Below are positions 15,820 through 24,616 of a stretch of 64,000 nucleotides of DNA, piece after piece. The stretch spans positions 6,696,001 through 6,760,000 of the forward strand of contig NZ_FMHV01000002.1 in NCBI RefSeq assembly GCF_900091465.1, written 5' to 3'. The notes beneath the pieces are model-generated. The model saw nothing but the letters and a program-made list of their open reading frames with translations. It was not told the origin of the DNA and made no database searches. The DNA is from Micromonospora rhizosphaerae (GTDB lineage: Bacteria; Actinomycetota; Actinomycetes; Mycobacteriales; Micromonosporaceae). Numbering within the stretch: position 1 is the stretch's first letter; each line of letters starts with the position of its first letter. Position numbers and translations under genes: made by a program.

Positions 15820-17067
15820 CTAGCGAAGCGATCGGAACGTCGCGCGGACGTCTTCCGAGAGCAGCTGCGGCTGCTCCCAGGCCGCGAAGTGCCCGCCCCT
15901 GTCGTGCCGGTTGTAGTGGACGAGGTTGGGGTACGCCCGCTCCGCCCAGCTGCGCGGAGCCCGGTAGATCTCGTCGGCGAAGGTGCTCACGCCGACCGGG
16001 ATCGTCACGCCCTTGACAGCGAAGAAGAGGAGCTTGTTCTCCCAGTACAGCCGCGCCGAGGACACCCCGGTGTTGGTCAGCCAGAAGAGCGTGATGTTGT
16101 CGAGGATGTCGTCGCGCGTGAGGTCGCTCGGCTTCTCCAGACGATTCTCGAGGACCTGCTGAACGATGCCGGGCTGACCGGCCCCGTCGCCGTGGTCGAG
16201 CATGAACGCGGCGAGATCGATCGGTGAGTCGGCCAGTCCGTAGAGCGTCTGCGGACGCGTCCCCATGATCAGCCCGTACGCCACGTGCGTCCCAAAGAAC
16301 CTGAGCAGCTGCTCGTACGTGCTCAGCTCCTCGTCGGAGAGACCGTCCGGCGCCGGACTGCCGGCAAAGGCCGCGGTGAAAAGGTCCGGCGGGATCACGC
16401 CGGGCATGTTGGTGTGGATGCCAATCAGCTCCGGCGGCGCCGGCTCGGCGGCCGCCGGGTCGGCGCGGCCGCCGGCCATCGCGTCGACGACGATCGCGCC
16501 CCAGTCGCCGCCCTGCGCCACGAAGCGCGTGTACCCGAGCCGCTTCATGAGCTCGACGTAGGCCTTCCCGATGTGCACGGGATCCCAGCCGGTCGTGGTC
16601 GGCTTGCCGGAGAACCCGTACCCCGGCATCGACGGGATCACGACGTGGAAGGCATCCGACGCGCTCGCGCCGTGCGCCGTCGGATCGGTGAGCCGGCCGA
16701 TGAGCTTCAGTTGCTCGACGATCGATCCCGGCCAGCCGTGGCAGACGACGATCGGCAGCGCGTCCTCGTGCTTCGAGCGAACGTGGATGAAGTGGATGTC
16801 CAGACCGTCGATCTCGGTGACGAAGTTGGGGAGGGCCTTCAGCCGCGCCTCGCACTTGCGCCAGTCGTAGTCGGTCGCCCAGTAGCGAGCGAGGTCCTGC
16901 ATGAGCGCGAGCGGCACGCCCTGCGAGTCATCCTCGACGGTCTCCTTCCCGGGCCAGCGCGTGGCGGCGATGCGCGCGCGCAGATCTTCAAGGTCCGCCT
17001 CGGGGAACTCTATCGTGAACGGCCGGATCTCGGCAGCAGCCGGTCGTGCTTCGGTCTTGACGGCCAT
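15820..17067 (-). CDS. Epoxide hydrolase, EHN family
   Basis: 415 residues. An N-terminal EHN domain (FTIEFPEADLEDLRARIAAT, TRWP) precedes an alpha/beta-hydrolase core. HGWPG is the oxyanion motif, the nucleophile elbow is QGGDWGA with Asp, and the histidine sits in GGHFAAWEQP. Two conserved tyrosines of epoxide hydrolases would lie in PGYGFSG and the cap region. It is expected to open epoxides to diols by an Asp-ester intermediate. It heads a two-gene operon with the redoxin protein; a link to oxidative stress is inference. Confidence 0.88.
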   Translation of the reverse strand: MAVKTEARPAAAEIRPFTIEFPEADLEDLRARIAATRWPGKETVEDDSQGVPLALMQDLARYWATDYDWRKCEARLKALPNFVTEIDGLDIHFIHVRSKHEDALPIVVCHGWPGSIVEQLKLIGRLTDPTAHGASASDAFHVVIPSMPGYGFSGKPTTTGWDPVHIGKAYVELMKRLGYTRFVAQGGDWGAIVVDAMAGGRADPAAAEPAPPELIGIHTNMPGVIPPDLFTAAFAGSPAPDGLSDEELSTYEQLLRFFGTHVAYGLIMGTRPQTLYGLADSPIDLAAFMLDHGDGAGQPGIVQQVLENRLEKPSDLTRDDILDNITLFWLTNTGVSSARLYWENKLLFFAVKGVTIPVGVSTFADEIYRAPRSWAERAYPNLVHYNRHDRGGHFAAWEQPQLLSEDVRATFRSLR

Positions 17068-17342
17068 CTGGGACCTTTCCGTTTCGTGGAGTTCGAGCGG
17101 GACTTTCTGCCCTCACACCGCGACAAATGACATGCCCCAGCCCCGGCCTGGGGGGCATCTGCGGTGAAGGCGCGGCCCGGACTCGTGCCCGGCCGGCAGA
17201 GGCAAACGCAGCGGCCTCATCTGTCCAGAGCGTAGAACGCCTCTCCCCGGGTCGCTGGCGATACGAGGGATTCCGCACGGCCTCCCGAAACGGGCCCGTC
17301 CCGCGGGTCATGGCCAGACACCACCTGGCGCGGCGGCTGCGC

Positions 17343-17849
17343 CTACGTGCGATGGGGAAGCTTCCAGTTCGGCCGGACGTAGTGGCACGTGTAACCCCCG
17401 GGGTTCCGCTCCAGGTAGTCCTGGTGTTCCGGCTCGGCCTCCCAGAAGGGTCCGGCAGGGCTGACCTCGGTGACCACCTTGCCTGGCCACAGGCCGGAGG
17501 CGTCGACGTCGGCGATCGTCTCTTCGGCGACCTTTCGCTGCTGATCGTTGCAATAGAAGATGGCTGACCGGTAGCTGGTTCCTACGTCGTTGCCTTGACG
17601 ATTCTTCGTCGTCGGGTCGTGCGCTTGGAAGAAGAACTCGAGAAGCTCCCGGTAGGACAGTTTCTGGGGGTCGAAGACGACCTCGACCGCCTCGGCGTGG
17701 GAACCATGGTTGTAGTACGTCGCGTTCGGCACTTCCCCGCCGCTGTATCCGACCCTGGTGTCGACCACGCCGGGGTGTTTCCGGATGAGGTCCTCCATGC
17801 CCCAGAAGCAGCCGCCGGCCAGGATCGCCTTCTCAGTCGTGTCGGTCAT
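17343..17849 (-). CDS. msrA: Peptide-methionine (S)-S-oxide reductase MsrA
   Basis: 168 residues. The catalytic motif GGCFWG has Cys14; [21 protein letters not shown] and [10 protein letters not shown] follow, and the C-terminal EHQDYL is conserved. It reduces methionine-S-sulfoxide in proteins. The start ATG overlaps the TGA of a degraded msrB reading frame (ATGA), so msrB-msrA was once a coupled operon. No second resolving cysteine motif beyond GGYTCHYV is obvious; recycling could use that Cys. Confidence 0.95.
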   Translation of the reverse strand: MTDTTEKAILAGGCFWGMEDLIRKHPGVVDTRVGYSGGEVPNATYYNHGSHAEAVEVVFDPQKLSYRELLEFFFQAHDPTTKNRQGNDVGTSYRSAIFYCNDQQRKVAEETIADVDASGLWPGKVVTEVSPAGPFWEAEPEHQDYLERNPGGYTCHYVRPNWKLPHRT

Positions 17850-18030
17850 CGCTTCGCCCCCCGCTCTGGATGCTCAAACAGCTTGCGGTACTCGCCATCG
17901 CCTTCACCCTCAAGGTCGTCGCGCCCAATGAACCGTAGTGCGGCCGCGCCGCTGTCATACTTGTTGACGGAAGCGAACAGCGGTTCACCGGACACGATGT
18001 CGACGTAGATGCCCGACAGCCGAGAGATTG
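17846..18030 (-). pseudogene. msrB: msrB relic with catalytic core deleted
   Basis: The frame upstream of msrA reads SGIYVDIVSGEPLFAS, VNKYDSG, and then jumps to [32 protein letters not shown] and a TGA overlapping the msrA ATG. The middle of MsrB (GWPSF, the zinc cysteines and the R-Y-C-x-N active site, about 80 residues) is missing, and a TAG lies in frame before SGIYV with no start codon between. The surviving ends are well preserved, so the deletion looks recent. Confidence 0.85.
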
Positions 18031-18112
18031 CCTACAACCGACCTCCACACGCGTCTCGAATGCGTACCCCGCCTGCGGTTTGACTAACCACGCGCCGTGA
18101 CGCGCGGCCCCT

Positions 18113-18478
18113 TCAGCTGACGTACCAGTCGAAGAGTTCCCAACCCGGCGGCGTCGCCATGATCAGGAGCATGAGACCGGTGAGGGAGCTGGCCACGGCA
18201 AGCCCGGCCCACCGCCGCCGATCGGCGCGCAGTCGGGGAGAGGCCAACCGCGGCAGAGCCAGCGCCAGGCACAGCACCGCCGGGAGGAAGCCGATCCCGA
18301 CCGCCATCACGGCCGGCCACGACCATCCGGGTGGCGACTGTTCCGGGAAGTACTCGGCATCGGTGGTGAGGTAGGCGACTGCCGCATAGGCGTACATGGC
18401 GACGATCAGCAGCTGGATCGACACGAGCGTCCGCACCCGGTGGGCGGTACCGGGCCGGATCCCTGCATCAGTGCACAT
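18113..18478 (-). CDS. Small integral membrane protein of unknown function
   Basis: 121 residues from GTG/ATG at 18478. Three hydrophobic segments are visible: LVSIQLLIVAMYAYAAVAYL, PAVMAVGIGFLPAVLCLALAL and WAGLAVASSLTGLMLLIM, with an Arg-rich loop (RLRADRRR) before the last. I do not recognise a family. It stands alone on the minus strand between the msr genes and the synthetase relic. Confidence 0.6.
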   Translation of the reverse strand: MCTDAGIRPGTAHRVRTLVSIQLLIVAMYAYAAVAYLTTDAEYFPEQSPPGWSWPAVMAVGIGFLPAVLCLALALPRLASPRLRADRRRWAGLAVASSLTGLMLLIMATPPGWELFDWYVS

Positions 18479-18553
18479 CGCTGGAGGGTAGTCGGCAGCG
18501 GGGTTTACGTGGGGGACGGGCGCCCCGGCGGCATCCCTCGCCTCGGCGCGGGC

Positions 18554-18965
18554 TCAGCCCGCCTTCGCCCCGAGGCGGAAGACGGCCAGCGTGGCCGGGT
18601 CGCCGATGGTCGCCGGAACCGGTTCGTCCCGCCCCTCCACCAGGCCGCGCATGGTCCGGCGGAGGATCTTGCCAGTGCGGGTCTTCGGCAGCGCGGGCAC
18701 GACGGTGACCCGACGGAACGCCGCCACCGGGCCGATCCGCTGCCGAACCAGCGCGACCAGCTCGCCGGTCAGCTCGTCCGGGTCCACCTCGGCGCCGGCC
18801 TTGAGCACCATAGAGCGGGTCGGTGGCGGCAACCGGCACGCAGTCGACCGGCTCGGCGTCCGTCATCACCTCGGCCCAGGACACGTCCCGGCCGGGGACG
18901 AGCGGGGCGGGCTGCTGGGGCCGTTGCACGATCACGCAGTGCGCGGGGCCGCCGCTGACCGGACG
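18554..18965 (-). pseudogene. Acyl-CoA synthetase (propionyl-CoA synthetase-like) relic
   Basis: The upstream piece reads CVIVQRPQQPAPLVPGRD and AEPVDCVPVAATDPLY, which in intact enzymes leads to the YTSGTTG phosphate loop. Here it jumps, out of frame, to MVLKAGAEVDPDELTGELV and ends with LPKTRTGKILRRTMRG, the C-terminal lysine-acylation motif. The adenylation core of some 250 residues and the N-terminus are gone. Confidence 0.8.
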
Positions 18966-19116
18966 CGCGGGTCCGCGACCAGAGGATGAAACCCCGACCG
19001 GCCGGGTAAGCAGCCGTTGTCCTGGTGGGGAACGACCGGCGTCGCGGCATCCCGCGACCGGGGGCGCGGGCGGGCGGCGTGAGGCCGACCCGCCCGCGGG
19101 TGTCGGACGACCCGGC

Positions 19117-19650
19117 TCAGCTGCCGGTGATCCAGTTCCAGGCCGTCACGACCCACTCGGTCTGCTGCAGGTAGGCGACGCCGACCCCGGCCAGGAAGAG
19201 CGCCGTGACCAGGTGGGAGCCGCGGGCGGTGCGCCGCACCCGGCCGAGCTGCCGCTCCCAGATCAGCCGGCCGAGCATGCGGGAGAGCGCGAAGAGGCCG
19301 ACCGCGGTCAGCAGGCTCAGCACGAAGGTCAGCAGCGGCGCGGCCAGGTCGCCCCGCCCGGAGATCGCCCAGATCCCCCAGCAGACGAAGGCGAAGAGCG
19401 CACCGGCGGTGCTCCACTGTCCGCCGCGTCGCAGCCGGGCCAGGTGCCAGCCCATCGGACGGCGCGGCGCGGAGCTGTCCGACCAGCCGGCGGGATCGAC
19501 GGCGGGGAACTGGTCGGTACGCGGGGTGGGCCGCTGCCCCACCGGGGCCACGCCGCGACGGAACGCGTCGCGCTGCGCTGGCACCCCGACACCGGGCTGC
19601 GGCGGCACCTCCACGGTGCGCTCGGCCCACGGTTGTGTCTGGTCCGCCAT
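19117..19650 (-). CDS. Membrane protein with Pro-rich cytoplasmic N-terminus
   Basis: 177 residues starting at ATG 19650 after a GGGGAGGA ribosome site. The first 85 residues are hydrophilic and proline-rich (ERTVEVPPQPGVGV; PVGQRPTPRTDQFPAV). Three hydrophobic segments follow: GALFAFVCWGIWAI, LLTFVLSLLTAVGLFAL and HLVTALFLAGVGVAYL. No family is recognised. It is divergent from the acetyltransferase gene, 100 bases away. Confidence 0.72.
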   Translation of the reverse strand: MADQTQPWAERTVEVPPQPGVGVPAQRDAFRRGVAPVGQRPTPRTDQFPAVDPAGWSDSSAPRRPMGWHLARLRRGGQWSTAGALFAFVCWGIWAISGRGDLAAPLLTFVLSLLTAVGLFALSRMLGRLIWERQLGRVRRTARGSHLVTALFLAGVGVAYLQQTEWVVTAWNWITGS

Positions 19651-19749
19651 CTCGGTTCCTCCCCCTGGCCGACGCCGGCCACCCGCTTCGAGGGTAGCGA
19701 CCCGGCAAATCGGTCGCCGACCCCGAAGGTGATCGGCTAGACACGTCCG

Positions 19750-20982
19750 ATGACCCAACTTCCGCTGCCCGTGACAGTCCCCCGCGCCGACGATTTCGAC
19801 GACGTCGCCCAGCTGATGGCCCTGGCCTTCCACGTCAGCCTCGATTCCGACCAGCAGGAGGTCGAGCGGGCGACCTACGAGCCGGAGCGCTCCCTCCTGG
19901 TCCGCGACGGCGGGCCGGCGGTGGCGCACGCCAGCGCCTTCACGCGGGAGCTGGGGGTCCCGGGCGGGAGCATCCCGGCGGCGCACGTGACGATGGTCTC
20001 GGTCGCCGCGACGCACCGCCGCCGGGGACTGCTCACCACCCTGATGCGCCGGCAGCTGCGGGAGGTCCGCGACGGCGGCCGCGAACCGGTCGCGGTGCTC
20101 TGGGCCAGCGAGGGTCGGATCTACCCCCGGTTCGGCTACGGCCTGGCCGCGCAGCGGCTCGCCATCCAGTGCGAAACCACCGAGCTGCGCCTGCCGGAGC
20201 CGGTGTCCGTCGCGGGCACGCTCCGCCTGGACCGGCCGGCCGGCCGGCAGCCCGAGCTGGCCCGGCTGTACGACCGGGTCCGCGCCGACCGTCCCGGCTG
20301 GTCGAGCCGAGACGAGCGCTGGTGGCGGTACGTGCTCTCCGACCCGACCGCGCTCCGGGACGGCGCGACCGAGCGCCGGGTGCTGCTGCACGAGGGTCCG
20401 GAGGGCGTCGACGGGTACGCGCTGTTCCGGACGAAGGATGAGTGGGACCGGGGTGGCCCGCGGGGCGAGGTCCGGGTCCACGAGGTGGTCGCCGCGAACC
20501 CGGCCGCGTACCTGGCAATGTGGCGGATGCTGCTCTCCGTCGACCTGACCCGGCGGCTGTGGTTCGACACCGCTGCCGTGGACGAGCCGCTGCTGCGGCT
20601 GGTGAACGAGCCGCGCCGGCTCGGCGCCCACCTCTCCGACGCACTCTGGGTACGCGTGGTCGACGTTCCCGCCGCACTGGCCGCCCGCCGGTACGCCACC
20701 GACGTCGACGTGGTGATCGAGGTCGCCGACGAGCTGCTGCCGGAGAACACCGGCTGCTGGCGGCTGGTCGGCGGCCCGTCGGGGGCCAGCTGCACCGCCA
20801 CCGACGAGCCGGCTCGGCTCGCCTGCGACATCCGCTGCCTCGGCGAGCTGTACCTCGGCGGCACCGGGCTCGGGGCGCTCGCCGCGGCCGGCCGGGTGCG
20901 GGAGCTGGTGTCCGGCAGCGTGGCGGCGGCGGGCCCCGCCTTCGGCTGGTACCGGGCCCCGGCCCCGATGGAGGTCTTCTGA
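19750..20982 (+). CDS. Eis-like GNAT N-acetyltransferase
   Basis: 410 residues, the usual length for Eis. The N-terminal GNAT domain has the acetyl-CoA loop THRRRGLLTTLMRRQL, and RIYPRFGYGLA carries the tyrosine that acts as general acid in Eis. A second GNAT-like domain and an SCP-type C-terminal domain follow. The protein ends MEVF; in Eis the free carboxylate of a C-terminal Phe is the catalytic base, and that residue is kept. Family members acetylate aminoglycosides or lysines; the substrate here is open. Confidence 0.88.
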   Translation: MTQLPLPVTVPRADDFDDVAQLMALAFHVSLDSDQQEVERATYEPERSLLVRDGGPAVAHASAFTRELGVPGGSIPAAHVTMVSVAATHRRRGLLTTLMRRQLREVRDGGREPVAVLWASEGRIYPRFGYGLAAQRLAIQCETTELRLPEPVSVAGTLRLDRPAGRQPELARLYDRVRADRPGWSSRDERWWRYVLSDPTALRDGATERRVLLHEGPEGVDGYALFRTKDEWDRGGPRGEVRVHEVVAANPAAYLAMWRMLLSVDLTRRLWFDTAAVDEPLLRLVNEPRRLGAHLSDALWVRVVDVPAALAARRYATDVDVVIEVADELLPENTGCWRLVGGPSGASCTATDEPARLACDIRCLGELYLGGTGLGALAAAGRVRELVSGSVAAAGPAFGWYRAPAPMEVF

Positions 20983-21099
20983 CCACCGCTCCGACCCCTC
21001 GACCTGGCGACCGCGGCGGCCGGGCGTCCCGTACCGGCTGCGGCGAGCCGTGGGCGGCTGGCATGGGCCGTCGGGCCGTCCGGGCGGTACGGTCGGGTG

Positions 21100-21429
21100 A
21101 TGGGTGATGCGGAGCGACGGCGGCGCCGGCTGCGGCACCACGGCGAGACCGACGGCACGCCGGAGACCGACGGGCCGAGCGCGACCACGGCCGGGGTGCA
21201 CGACGAGGCGCCCCGGGGCCGGCGCACCGGTCCCGCCGCCGACGAGGGCGAGCGGGGGCTGCGCGGCCTGGTCGGTGCCGGCTCCTCCCAGGTCGGGGTC
21301 ACCGCCGCGCTACGGGCGCGGGACGCCGCCCGCCCCACCGAGGCGGACCTGGCCGAGGCCGAGGCCCGCGTGGTGATCGTCCGCCGCAACTGGGTTCCCC
21401 GCGAGGATCTCCCCCGCTCCAACCGATGA
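21100..21429 (+). CDS. Small hydrophilic protein of unknown function
   Basis: 109 residues from ATG 21100 (GTG 21097 is directly before it). The first 65 residues are low in complexity and charged (RRRRRLRHHGETDG), the last 40 are ordered and look conserved: LVGAGSSQVGVTAALRARDA and EAEARVVIVRRNWVPRED. No domain is recognised. Codon bias is normal for the region, which supports coding. Confidence 0.6.
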   Translation: MGDAERRRRRLRHHGETDGTPETDGPSATTAGVHDEAPRGRRTGPAADEGERGLRGLVGAGSSQVGVTAALRARDAARPTEADLAEAEARVVIVRRNWVPREDLPRSNR

Positions 21430-21472
21430 CCGCCGCAGGGGCCGACGGCACCCCTCCCGGGGAGGACCCGGA

Positions 21473-21943
21473 TCAGGCGGGCAGCTCGGGGAGCTGGCGG
21501 GTCTGCTCGTAGGCCGCCAGCTGGGCGATACGGCGGGAGTGCCGGGGGTTGCCGGAGAACGGCGTGGTCAGGAACGCCTCGACCAGGGCGGTCGCCTCGT
21601 CCAGGGTGTGCTGGCGGGCGCCCACCGCGACGATGTTGGCTTCGTTGTGCTCCCGGGCCAGCTGCGCGGTGTCGATGTTCCAGGCGAGCGCCGCCCGGAC
21701 GCCGGCGATCTTGTTGGCGGCGATCTGCTCGCCGTTGCCGGAGCCGCCGATGACCACCCCGAGGCTGCCCGGGTCGCTGACCACCCGGTCACCGGTGTGC
21801 AGGCAGAACGCCGGGTAGTCGTCGTCCGGGTCGTAGCCGTGCGGGCCGACGTCGACCACCTCGTACCCCTGCTTGGCCAGGTGGTTGACCAGGTGCACCT
21901 TCAACTCGAAGCCGGCGTGATCGGATCCCAGGTAGACGCGCAT
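21473..21943 (-). CDS. rpiB: Ribose-5-phosphate isomerase B
   Basis: 156 residues from ATG 21943; the frame stays open upstream but homology starts here. YLGSDHAGFELK, DVGPHGYDPDDDYP, the phosphate-binding GVVIGGSGNGEQIAANK and ANIVAVGARQ are all RpiB hallmarks. In the actinobacterial type a Glu replaces the catalytic Cys, and GSGNGEQ shows that Glu. It interconverts ribose 5-phosphate and ribulose 5-phosphate. It belongs to the rpiB - DsbA-like - pepN neighbourhood conserved in actinobacteria. Confidence 0.95.
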   Translation of the reverse strand: MRVYLGSDHAGFELKVHLVNHLAKQGYEVVDVGPHGYDPDDDYPAFCLHTGDRVVSDPGSLGVVIGGSGNGEQIAANKIAGVRAALAWNIDTAQLAREHNEANIVAVGARQHTLDEATALVEAFLTTPFSGNPRHSRRIAQLAAYEQTRQLPELPA

Positions 21944-22014
21944 ACCGCGCAGTCTGTCAGGCCGGCCTCCGTGATGCCGCGCAGGCGGCGGCACGGAGGC
22001 GGATTCGTCACAGC

Positions 22015-23214
22015 TCAGCGGGACAGCTCGGCGACCACCAGGCCGCCGCGCGCCTTGGGGGTGAACCAGGTGCTCTTGCGCGGCATCTTCTCCCGGGCCA
22101 GGTTCACCGCGACGAAGTCGTCCACGGTCACCGGCGCGATCAGCACGGCCAGCTCGGCCCGGCCCGAGTCGGCCTCGCCGATGAGCCAGCTCGCGGGGTA
22201 GTCGCCACCCACGTAGGTGATCCGCTTGTCGCCCGGGTCGAGCCCGAGCGCGTCGCGCAGCAACAGCCGCTCGACCAGGGCGTGGTCGAGGTTCTCCAAC
22301 CGGCCGCCGTCGACGTGGGGCAGGGTGACCGCGTACCCCTGACCGGCGAGGTAGAGGTGGACGGTGCCACCGGCCGCCGGGACCTCGACCGGGCCGTCGA
22401 CCGGGGTGATCTCCGCGCTGGCGGCGCGGAGCCGGTCGAGCAGCTCCTCGGGCGTGGTGGTCAGCTCGCTGACCAGGCGGTTGTAGGGCTGGATCGCCAC
22501 CGACGCCGGCGTGGTGATCACGGACAGGAAGCGGGGCAGCCCGCCGGTCTGGGCGGCCAGGCTGCGGTGGTTGCCGTCGGCGACCACCAGCTCGCCGCCG
22601 CCGGCCAGGGCGGTCAGCTCGTCCTGCTCCGGCCCGGGGCCGAGCAGCCAGATGGCGTGCGTCCGCCCGGCCTGGTCGACGTCGGTCGCGGCGGGCGCGC
22701 CGGCCGACTCGGTCGCCGCCGCGAGCGCGGCGTGCAGCTCGTCGCCGCGGCCGGTCTGGAGCAGGAGTACGGGCGAGAGCAGGTGCCCGAGCGCCTCGGC
22801 CAGGGCGACCCGCTCCCGTACCTTGGCGATGAAGACGTCCTCGTTGCGGATCACCAACCCCGGCTCGTCCGCCCGGGTGGAGATCTGGTCCGTGTCGACC
22901 ATGGCGAAGAGCCCGTACGCGGGCTCGTCCCCCGGCGCGCTGATCCGGTAGAGCACCACGACCTGCTCGGCCGGGGTGTAGCTGCCGTCCGCCTTGGCCT
23001 CGGCGAGCCGGGCCACCGCGTCGGCCAGCGCGTCGAGGAAGGACTTCCCGAGGCTCTCCGGCGCCCGGTGGGGCATCTCGATACCGAGGGCACTGTGCGG
23101 GTTCGCCTCGATGATCGCAGTGATCTCCGCGTCGTCGGCGAACTCGTCGTAGTTCTGCGCGCCGGTGCCGCCGGTGGTGATCCAGGCCCGGGCGATCGGA
23201 TGCACGACCGTCAT
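22015..23214 (-). CDS. DUF1015 family protein
   Basis: 399 residues, one of the family's normal lengths. It shows the DUF1015 landmarks: NPHSALGIEMPHR near residue 38, YGLFAMVD, VVADGNHRSLAA at about 215-226 and a C-terminal VNLAREKMPRKSTWFTPK. The function of DUF1015 is not established; members often sit near dehydrogenases or phosphoserine enzymes. Here it stands between rpiB and the DsbA-like gene on the same strand. Confidence 0.85.
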   Translation of the reverse strand: MTVVHPIARAWITTGGTGAQNYDEFADDAEITAIIEANPHSALGIEMPHRAPESLGKSFLDALADAVARLAEAKADGSYTPAEQVVVLYRISAPGDEPAYGLFAMVDTDQISTRADEPGLVIRNEDVFIAKVRERVALAEALGHLLSPVLLLQTGRGDELHAALAAATESAGAPAATDVDQAGRTHAIWLLGPGPEQDELTALAGGGELVVADGNHRSLAAQTGGLPRFLSVITTPASVAIQPYNRLVSELTTTPEELLDRLRAASAEITPVDGPVEVPAAGGTVHLYLAGQGYAVTLPHVDGGRLENLDHALVERLLLRDALGLDPGDKRITYVGGDYPASWLIGEADSGRAELAVLIAPVTVDDFVAVNLAREKMPRKSTWFTPKARGGLVVAELSR

Positions 23215-23295
23215 GTCCGCTGACGCTACCCGCGCCGACCGGCTGGTGGACGCGGACCCTCGCCGCGTCCACCAGATGAAAGGACGGCCCCCGCC

Positions 23296-23661
23296 CTAGC
23301 TGCGGTGCCGGCCGTGGGCGGTGCCGGGGCGACGCCCCGCGACCGGGCCGGCGGGATGGGAGCCCGGGGCGAACCGGAGGCTGGTCGTACCCACCGATCG
23401 GCCGGCCGAACCGCTTGCCGGGATCGCGCCGGGCGCGGTGGTGTGGGCGGTCGCGCCGACGGGCGGGGTCATCCGGGAGGTGGCGGTCACCCGGGCGACG
23501 CCGACCACGATCGGCGGTGCCAGCAGGTCAACCATCTCGGCCGGCAGCGAGGGACGGACGGCCGGCCAGCGGGCGTCGTCCACGGACCAGTACGTCGGGC
23601 CGGAGTCCTCGGTCGCCGTCTCCTGCGGCGGTTCATCGGGCATACGGCGGTGTTTACCCAT
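23296..23661 (-). CDS. Proline- and alanine-rich protein of unknown function
   Basis: 121 residues from ATG 23661 after a good GGAGG site. The ordered start is MGKHRRMPDEPPQETA and GPTYWSVDDARWPAVRPSLP; the rest is Ala, Pro and Thr-rich and ends GTAHGRHRS. No domain or signal peptide is seen. The N-terminal half looks constrained, the tail does not. It could be a secreted-protein relic or a small cytosolic protein. Confidence 0.5.
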   Translation of the reverse strand: MGKHRRMPDEPPQETATEDSGPTYWSVDDARWPAVRPSLPAEMVDLLAPPIVVGVARVTATSRMTPPVGATAHTTAPGAIPASGSAGRSVGTTSLRFAPGSHPAGPVAGRRPGTAHGRHRS

Positions 23662-23726
23662 CGGATTGCCTCCAGGAGCTGCCGGATGCGGCCCTGCGGG
23701 TCGCTGGCGGGCGCATCCGGTGAAAC

Positions 23727-23768
23727 GAGCCCCGCGCCGCCGGGGTGACGCCGGGCGGCGCGGGGCTC
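23727..23768. terminator. Terminator hairpin of the DsbA-like gene
   Basis: Perfect 15-base arms GAGCCCCGCGCCGCC (23727-23741) and complement (23754-23768), 12-base loop, 12 bases beyond the stop at 23780 on the minus strand. Confidence 0.75.
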
Positions 23769-23779
23769 CTCCGTGCACC

Positions 23780-24403
23780 TCAGTCGAAGATCGGGCCGAG
23801 CTCCCGGGTGCGCTTGAGCTCGTAGAAGCCGGGGGTGCCGGCGACCAGCAGGACGCCGTCCCAGAGCCGGCCGGCCGCCTCCCCCTTGGGCGCGGGGGTG
23901 ATGACCGGGCCGAAGAAGGCAACCTTGCCGCCGTCCGGGCCCGGGGCGTGGATCACCGGGGTGCCCACGTCGGTGCCGACCGGCCGCATGCCCGCCTCGT
24001 GGCTGGCGCGCAGCGCCTCGTCGTACGCGGTGCTGTCGGCGGCCTCGGCGAGCGCCGGGTCGAGCCCGGCGTCGGTGAGCGCCGCGACGAACAACTCCCG
24101 GCCGATCTGTTCCTTGACCAGATGGATCCGGGTGCCCAGGGCGGTGTAGAGCTTGGCCACCGCCTCCTGGCCGTACTTCTGCTCGACCGCGATGCAGACC
24201 CGCACCGGGCCCCAGCCGGTCTTCATCAGCTCCTGGTACTGCTCGGGCAGGTCCCGGCCCTCGTTGAGCACCGACAGGCTCATCACGTGGAAGCGGATGT
24301 CCACTGCCCGGACCTTCTCGACCTCGAGCAACCATCGGGACGTGATCCACGCCCACGGGCAGATCGGGTCGAACCACATGTCCACGGCGACACGTTCGGT
24401 CAC
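23780..24403 (-). CDS. DsbA-family oxidoreductase (mycothiol-dependent nitroreductase type)
   Basis: 207 residues with a thioredoxin fold and helical insertion. The active site is [13 protein letters not shown] (C-P-W-A), and the cis-Pro strand is GTDVGTPVI. The protein lacks a signal peptide, so it works in the cytoplasm. In Mycobacterium tuberculosis the orthologue next to pepN and rpiB (Rv2466c) uses mycothiol; the same neighbourhood here supports the assignment. It is divergent from pepN and ends at a strong hairpin. Confidence 0.88.
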   Translation of the reverse strand: MTERVAVDMWFDPICPWAWITSRWLLEVEKVRAVDIRFHVMSLSVLNEGRDLPEQYQELMKTGWGPVRVCIAVEQKYGQEAVAKLYTALGTRIHLVKEQIGRELFVAALTDAGLDPALAEAADSTAYDEALRASHEAGMRPVGTDVGTPVIHAPGPDGGKVAFFGPVITPAPKGEAAGRLWDGVLLVAGTPGFYELKRTRELGPIFD

Positions 24404-24616
24404 GGTGAGATCCCTTCACGACTCCGAGCGCCGGAGGCCCGGCGCCTTCCCCCCGATCCTCACCCCGGCCGGCGTCGATCGGTGCGGGAATGAGAGCGTG
24501 ACCTCGACCACCAAAGGGTGTCGGTGCATGGAAGACTCGGTGCGGACCGGCCGCCACGAGCGGGCGGTCAGGACGGGGCCGCCGGGGGCGCGGCGAGAGT
24601 GGGATGGAGACGAACA

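Noticed and set aside
19117..21201. 694-codon minus-strand frame over the Eis-like gene
   Set aside because: Only its last 177 codons (from ATG 19650) look like a protein; the rest is antisense to the acetyltransferase.
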